Position numbers and translations under genes: made by a program
Part shown: in pieces, positions 5,773-9,880 of the stretch
Position numbering within the stretch: position 1 is the stretch's first letter
How the letters are laid out: every line of letters starts with the position of its first letter
The notes under the pieces: model-generated
What the model was told of the DNA's origin: nothing
What the model saw: the letters and a program-made list of their open reading frames with translations, nothing else
The model's database searches: none
Assembly: GCA_041309225.1 (NCBI GenBank)
Contig: JBFYZZ010000031.1
Span: 1 to 9,880, forward strand
Source: JAFGLY01 sp041309225
GTDB taxonomy: Bacteria > Myxococcota_A > UBA796 > JAFGLY01
Length of the DNA stretch: 9,880 nt
Direction: 5' to 3'

Positions 5773-7630
5773 CCGCCGGCCGGGCACGGCGACGGAGGAT
5801 GGGCAGCAGGGCCGCGAGAACGAGGGCCGGCAGGGCACCCCCGGGCCGCGGCCGGGGCCGAAGCCCGCAGCCGCACCCGCCCCCCGAGGACTCCCCGGAG
5901 GCGGCCGTGTCGTCGGGCGGGGCCGCGGTGTCGTCGGGCGGGGCCGCGGTGTCCCCCGTGTCGGTGGGGGTGCAGGCATCGGGGGCCGGTTCGAAGCGGG
6001 CGTCGTCGTACGCGAGCGAGGCGTAGAGGAGGCGCGCGTGGGGAGAGAACGCGAAATCGGTGGCACGGGCGGGCAGGCACGAGGTGAAGGTGCCCTCCCT
6101 GCCCTCCATCCACCGGATGTCCTCCACCGTGGAGCCGTCCTGCAGGTCGATCCGCCACTCCACCGGCATGGGCCACTCCCCGGCCGCAGTCTGGAGGACG
6201 TGGACGTCCACCTGCCAGAGGCCCTCGGCCGCCTTCCGCTGCGTGAGGCCCACCACGTACTCGGGGTCGCCCGCCTGGTAGACCCAGGCGTCGAAGAACC
6301 ACCCGAGGTCCAGGCCGGTGGACGCCTCGAGGTCGGCCTCGAGGTCGGCGGTGGTGGCGACCCCTCCGCCCCGGGCGGCGCCGTAGTCGCGGAGGGCCCC
6401 GAAGAAGGCCTCGTCGCCGAGCACCCCGCGCAGCATGTGGACCACCCACGAGCCCTTGTCGTAGACCGTGCCGCCCCACATGTAGAAGGGATCGTAGAGG
6501 GCGAAGACGCCCTCCCACGCATGCCACCCCAGGTAGGACTCGCGCTGGGACTCGAGGTACTCCGCGAGCCCCTCCTCCCCGAGGTACCGCTCGTACCAGA
6601 GCGCCTCGGTGTAGGACGCGAACCCCTCGTTGAGCCAGATGTCGGCCCAGGTCGCGCACGTGACCCAGTCCCCCCACCACTGGTGTGCCAGCTCGTGGAC
6701 GTTGGCGAACTCGGCCCAGCCCCCGCCCAGGAAGGTCTCCCCGTAGGAGGTGGCGGTGGTGTGCTCCATGGCGCCGCCCATCGGCACGATCACGTTCGCG
6801 TAGGTGTCGTAGGGGTACGGGAACCACAGGTCCGACAGGAACGCGATCATGTCGGGCGTGTTCCCGAGGTCCGCCGCGGCCCGGCCGAGGTCGTCGGGGT
6901 AGGCCCAGGTGGTGTAGGGGACCGGACCCTCGTCCAGGGTCTGGGGTACGAAGGCCCCGAGGTCCACCACCATCAGGTAGGTGGCGATCGGCCAGGGGAA
7001 TTCCCAGTCCCACGTCGTGGAGCCGAAGCCGGGGTCGGTGGTGCCGACGAGGTTCCCGTTGGCGATCACCGTCCACGTGGAGGGGGCGGTGACGTGCCAG
7101 GTCAGCGTGGCCTTGTCGGCGGGATCGTCGTGCACCACGAGCCAGGTGCGGGCCCCGTCGGGCTCGGAGAGGGTCCAGGTCGGGGAGCCCCAGTGGAGGC
7201 CGAGCTCGTCGGGGTGACGGGTGCCCGTGGTGACCCACTCGGCCTCCACGACGACGACGTCGCCCGGGTTCGTCCCGTCCGGCGCCGCCACGCGCAGCTC
7301 GTCCCCCGACCGGGTCCAGGCGACCACGGCCCCGTCCAGCCGGATCACCGCGATCTCGACGGGTCTCCGGGCGTGGAGCACGATGGGGTCCGACGGATCG
7401 GTGCACTCGACGTGGGCCGCCATTCGGCCGCTCGCCGTCTCCCCGATGGGATCGAGCGAGATCGCGATGTCGTAGTCGAGGAAGTCCCAGCCGGTGGGGG
7501 CACCCGGGGCGGCCGGCGACGGGCCGGACCGCTTGAGCGCCTCGCGTGGGAGCGCGCCAGGAGGGTCCTCGGGGATGGCGGGCGGTCCGGCCAGGCCGGG
7601 CAGCGCGGCGAGGAGGGCGAGGAGGGACAT
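5582..7630 (-). CDS. Secreted M1-family zinc aminopeptidase with a MYXO-CTERM-like surface-sorting end
   Basis: M1 peptidases remove N-terminal residues from peptides using one zinc ion. The 682-residue protein starts at the ATG at 7630, which has GGAG 5 nt upstream. A short hydrophobic start (1-15) is probably a signal peptide, although it lacks a basic n-region. The catalytic core is complete: zinc ligands HELAH (312-316) and E335 in NEG, and the YDKG tyrosine (Y390). The substrate motif reads GGAMEH (285-290) where GAMEN is usual. After the core come a DTAAPPD-type linker (557-579), GGGCGCG (583-589, cysteines 586 and 588), a hydrophobic helix (598-612) and RRR (613-615), the layout of the MYXO-CTERM signal, suggesting cell-surface anchoring. 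The frame then continues for 67 Arg/Pro/Gly/Ser-rich residues antisense to corA before its TGA. An upstream start (7702) would add 24 residues with a basic n-region but has no evident ribosome site. Confidence 0.88.
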   Translation of the reverse strand: MSLLALLAALPGLAGPPAIPEDPPGALPREALKRSGPSPAAPGAPTGWDFLDYDIAISLDPIGETASGRMAAHVECTDPSDPIVLHARRPVEIAVIRLDGAVVAWTRSGDELRVAAPDGTNPGDVVVVEAEWVTTGTRHPDELGLHWGSPTWTLSEPDGARTWLVVHDDPADKATLTWHVTAPSTWTVIANGNLVGTTDPGFGSTTWDWEFPWPIATYLMVVDLGAFVPQTLDEGPVPYTTWAYPDDLGRAAADLGNTPDMIAFLSDLWFPYPYDTYANVIVPMGGAMEHTTATSYGETFLGGGWAEFANVHELAHQWWGDWVTCATWADIWLNEGFASYTEALWYERYLGEEGLAEYLESQRESYLGWHAWEGVFALYDPFYMWGGTVYDKGSWVVHMLRGVLGDEAFFGALRDYGAARGGGVATTADLEADLEASTGLDLGWFFDAWVYQAGDPEYVVGLTQRKAAEGLWQVDVHVLQTAAGEWPMPVEWRIDLQDGSTVEDIRWMEGREGTFTSCLPARATDFAFSPHARLLYASLAYDDARFEPAPDACTPTDTGDTAAPPDDTAAPPDDTAASGESSGGGCGCGLRPRPRPGGALPALVLAALLPILRRRARPAVRPPAGRRDRGPGCAGRSSGAAGRRPSPPRRGAGGTPGRRPASGPGPRSSWSTRTCRRSPPAG
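5907..5948. repeat. two exact 21-bp tandem copies in the peptidase linker
   Basis: The 21-bp unit at 5907-5927 is repeated without change at 5928-5948, with a further partial match (GTGTC) after it. On the minus strand each copy encodes seven residues of the form DTAAPPD. It lies in the low-complexity linker between catalytic domain and sorting signal, where length change by slippage should be tolerated. Confidence 0.85.
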
Positions 7631-7643
7631 GACGGCTCCGGCG

Positions 7644-7677
7644 GGGATCCCGGGCGACCCGGCCGCTGGTCCGGACC
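7644..7677. promoter_or_regulatory. cluster of short palindromes between the divergent peptidase and ABC genes
   Basis: The 83-bp divergent intergenic region holds GGGATCCC (7644-7651), CCGGG/CCCGG arms (7650-7654 and 7658-7662) and GGTCCGGACC (7668-7677). Any could be an operator for either gene, but short palindromes are common at this GC content and no known regulator site is recognised. Confidence 0.15.
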
Positions 7678-7701
7678 GTAGCCGGGCGGGCGGCCAGCGC
7701 A

Positions 7702-7707
7702 TAGCCT
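7702..7707 (+). promoter_or_regulatory. possible -10 box implying a leaderless ABC operon mRNA
   Basis: TAGCCT lies 6 nt before the ATG at 7714, so transcription from it would begin at or next to the A of the start codon. No Shine-Dalgarno is visible upstream, which fits a leaderless message. No matching -35 box is seen, so the call is tentative. Confidence 0.25.
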
Positions 7708-7713
7708 GGCCCG

Positions 7714-8685
<972 letters not shown>

Positions 8686-8689
8686 CCCG

Positions 8690-9433
8690 ATGCACGAGAT
8701 CGAGGGCGCCCTCGCTGTCTGGCGGCGGGAGTTCATCGTCTTCCGGCGGGAGGTCTCGCGGGTGATCTCCTCGGTGGTGTCGCCGCTCATGTGGCTCCTG
8801 CTCTTCGGGGGCGGCCTGGGTGCGACCGTGCAGGTGGGGGGCACCGGCTACCAGGAGTTCATCTTCCCGGGCATCGTGGTGATGTCGGTGCTGTTCACCT
8901 CGATGTTCTACGGGGTCTACATCATCTGGGACCGGAAGATCGACGTGCTCAAGGCCGTGCTCGTGGCCCCGGTCTCCCGGATCGCCATCTTCTCCGGCAA
9001 GGTGCTGGGCGGGTGCACCGACGCCGTCGTCCAGGCCTCGGTCCTCCTCGTCGTCGGCCTCTTCTTCGTCGCCTACACGCCGGTGGGCCTGCTCACCGCG
9101 CTGGCGGTGGTGGTGCTCACCGCGCTGGGCTTCGTGGCCCTCGGCCTCGGCATCGGCGCCTTCTTCGACAGCCTGGAGGGCTTCCAGCTCATCGGCACCT
9201 TCGTGGTCTTCCCGCTCTTCTTCCTCTCGGGGGCGCTCTACCCCCTCGACGGGGTCCCCCCGTGGCTGCGGGCGCTGTCCTACGTGGACCCCGTGACCTA
9301 CGCGGTCGACGCCGCCCGCCACGCCCTGCTCGGAACCTCCGCGTTCCCCCTCTGGCTCGACTTCGGGGTGCTCCTCGGCTTCGCCACCGCCACCGTGCTC
9401 GCCGGCAGCGTGGCCTTCAGCCGCATGAAGTGA
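8690..9433 (+). CDS. ABC-2 type exporter permease, DrrB type
   Basis: This is the membrane half of the exporter. The 247-residue protein has six hydrophobic segments at about 24-44, 57-80, 104-128, 133-158, 166-184 and 221-243, with a short cytoplasmic N-terminus (WRREFIVFRREVSR), as in ABC-2 permeases. The typical segment around FFLSGALYPLDGVPPW (177-192) followed by LSYVDPVTYAVDAAR (196-210) is the ABC-2 signature region found in DrrB and NodJ. The ATG at 8690 has GGGAGG at 8673-8678, somewhat far (11 nt) but usable, and lies 4 nt after the ATPase stop. Two such subunits would pair with two copies of the upstream ATPase. No accessory gene, such as a resistance or biosynthesis enzyme, follows: downstream is repeat-rich DNA, so the substrate stays unknown. 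Confidence 0.94.
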   Translation: MHEIEGALAVWRREFIVFRREVSRVISSVVSPLMWLLLFGGGLGATVQVGGTGYQEFIFPGIVVMSVLFTSMFYGVYIIWDRKIDVLKAVLVAPVSRIAIFSGKVLGGCTDAVVQASVLLVVGLFFVAYTPVGLLTALAVVVLTALGFVALGLGIGAFFDSLEGFQLIGTFVVFPLFFLSGALYPLDGVPPWLRALSYVDPVTYAVDAARHALLGTSAFPLWLDFGVLLGFATATVLAGSVAFSRMK

Positions 9434-9467
9434 CGCCGGAGCCGCAGCCCGGGAGAACGCGCGGCAA

Positions 9468-9482
9468 GGCCCGCAGCGCCGG
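9468..9482. repeat. isolated degenerate copy of the 15-bp hairpin core
   Basis: GGCCCGCAGCGCCGG differs at one base (9478) from the core repeated in the array after 9678. It sits directly at the left boundary of the 51-bp units, sharing two bases with the first. Confidence 0.6.
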
Positions 9483-9633
9483 CCACAACTCCAAGAGATG
9501 ATTCCAACCTGCCGAGATGTGGCCGGATTCCGGCCATATCTCTGAGGGTTGACGTCTACTCCCCGAGATGTGGCCGCCACGGGGACAGCACTCCGAGAGT
9601 TGATCGCAACCCTCCGAGTTCTGGCCGCGGGGG
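9481..9633. repeat. three degenerate tandem units with an exact 51-bp period
   Basis: Units begin at 9481, 9532 and 9583. Each has 45 bases that align without gaps, then a 6-base spacer that differs between units. By eye, 28 of the 45 positions are the same in all three, including CTC at unit positions 9-11, CCGAG at 32-36 and TGGCCG at 40-45. The first two units are bounded by near-complementary 11-bp arms of the type GGCCACATCTC and GAGATGTGGCC, each left arm with one mismatch. The third unit has lost most of this symmetry. The units are less GC-rich than the surrounding DNA. On the minus strand the period equals 17 codons and one frame reads as a 17-residue repeat, but nothing else suggests a protein. 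Confidence 0.85.
9514..9542. repeat. strong hairpin across the junction of 51-bp units 1 and 2
   Basis: GAGATGTGGCCGG (9514-9526) can pair with CCGGCCATATCTC (9530-9542) over all 13 positions, counting one G-U pair, around the loop ATT. No T-run follows, so it is not a standard intrinsic terminator, though it could stabilise or end the ABC operon mRNA. Confidence 0.6.
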
Positions 9634-9643
9634 GGTCCCCCCG
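9628..9643. repeat. G-run/C-run inverted repeat between the two repeat families
   Basis: CGGGGGG (9628-9634) and CCCCCCG (9637-9643) are perfect inverted arms with only two bases between them. They mark the point where the 51-bp units end and the GC-rich array begins. The 34 bases after it (9644-9677) are GC-rich with no further structure seen. Confidence 0.5.
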
Positions 9644-9677
9644 ACGGCGGAGCGCGCCCGTGCCCGCCCCCCACGTC

Positions 9678-9880
9678 GGCCCGCAGGGCCGGTGCCCCCT
9701 CGCAACCCGCGGGCAGGCCCGCAGGGCCGGAGCCAGCCTGGACCGTCGGCCCGCAGGGCCGGAGGCACCTCGCGCCCGGCGGGGAGGCCCGCAGGGCCGG
9801 TGCCCCCTCGCAACCCGCGGGGAGGCCCGCAGGGCCGGAGCCAGCCTGGACCGTCGGTCCGCAGGGCCGGAGGCACCTCG
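9678..9880. repeat. 108-bp higher-order satellite built from a 15-bp hairpin core
   Basis: The core GGCCCGCAGGGCCGG occurs at 9678, 9716, 9748, 9786 and 9824, with a one-base variant at 9856. Spacings are 38, 32, 38, 38 and 32, so the pattern repeats every 108 bp (38+32+38). The bases between cores also repeat: those after copies 1 and 4, and after 2 and 5, are the same except at 9714 versus 9822. Each core has GGCCC and GGGCC arms around GCA, so each can fold into a small hairpin. The second 108-bp unit is cut by the window edge after 95 bases, so the array probably continues. Confidence 0.9.

Larger units (their letters stand above)
9434..9880. other. gene-free repeat-rich tract to the window edge
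   Basis: No credible gene is found after the permease stop. The tract consists of a short GC-rich leader (9434-9480), three 51-bp degenerate units (from 9481), a G/C-run linker (9628-9677) and a 108-bp satellite (9678 to the edge). From about 9604 on, none of the six frames contains a stop codon. This openness reflects composition and is not evidence of coding. No T-tract terminator was seen after the permease gene. Confidence 0.75.

Noticed and set aside
1792..6522. Very long minus-strand open frame (over 1500 codons) across hemW, lepA, corA and the peptidase
   Set aside because: It is a shadow frame produced by GC-rich codon bias; its product is Arg/Pro/Gly-rich and the true genes in other frames have complete family motifs.
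9434..9467. Intrinsic terminator after the ABC permease
   Set aside because: No stem followed by a T-run is present in this stretch.
9556..9876. Minus-strand open frame with 36-residue repeats (and a second frame with 17-residue repeats)
   Set aside because: All six frames are open after about 9604 because of composition. The two repeat-bearing frames are different, and the Pro/Gly/Arg-rich products resemble no protein I know.
9678..9880. CRISPR array
   Set aside because: Repeats of 15 bp at 32-38 bp spacing look superficially similar, but the intervening sequences recur instead of being unique, and no cas gene is nearby.

Overview
The window is high-GC bacterial DNA (by eye around 70% GC or more; not computed). 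Seven intact genes occupy about 9.4 kb, followed by about 450 bp of gene-free, repeat-rich DNA at the right edge. The best clue to the organism is the exported M1 peptidase. It ends in a Thr/Asp/Pro linker, a Gly-Cys-Gly-Cys motif, a short hydrophobic helix and an arginine cluster. That is the layout of the MYXO-CTERM surface-sorting signal, so a myxobacterium-like (Myxococcota / former Deltaproteobacteria) source is the most likely reading. Several housekeeping genes make this look like ordinary chromosome.

Layout, left to right. (1) 17-781, minus: a WecG/TagA/CpsF (GT26) glycosyltransferase. (2) 864-1670, plus: a ZupT-type ZIP metal transporter, divergent from the first gene and only 15 bp from the convergent next gene. 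(3) 4610 down to 1686, minus: the well-known pair lepA (EF4 translation GTPase) and hemW (radical-SAM heme chaperone), 9 bp apart. (4) 4744-5772, plus: a CorA-family transporter in which the GMN motif reads GMS, divergent from lepA. (5) 7630 down to 5582, minus: a secreted M1 zinc aminopeptidase whose frame runs 191 bp into the 3' end of corA. (6) 7714-8685 and 8690-9433, plus: a two-gene DrrA/DrrB-type ABC exporter. (7) 9434-9880: no gene; two different repeat families.

How they work together: lepA-hemW and the ABC ATPase/permease pair are the only clear operons. ZupT and CorA both move divalent metals, but they are on separate transcription units and I see no shared control. The rest look like independent neighbours.

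The least ordinary part is the right end. Three degenerate units with an exact 51-bp period (from 9481), each bounded by near-complementary arms, lie next to a 108-bp higher-order satellite built from a 15-bp hairpin core (from 9678). The satellite runs off the window. I found no convincing new multi-gene system. The main points for follow-up are this repeat block, the GMS CorA and the long tail after the sorting signal of the M1 peptidase.
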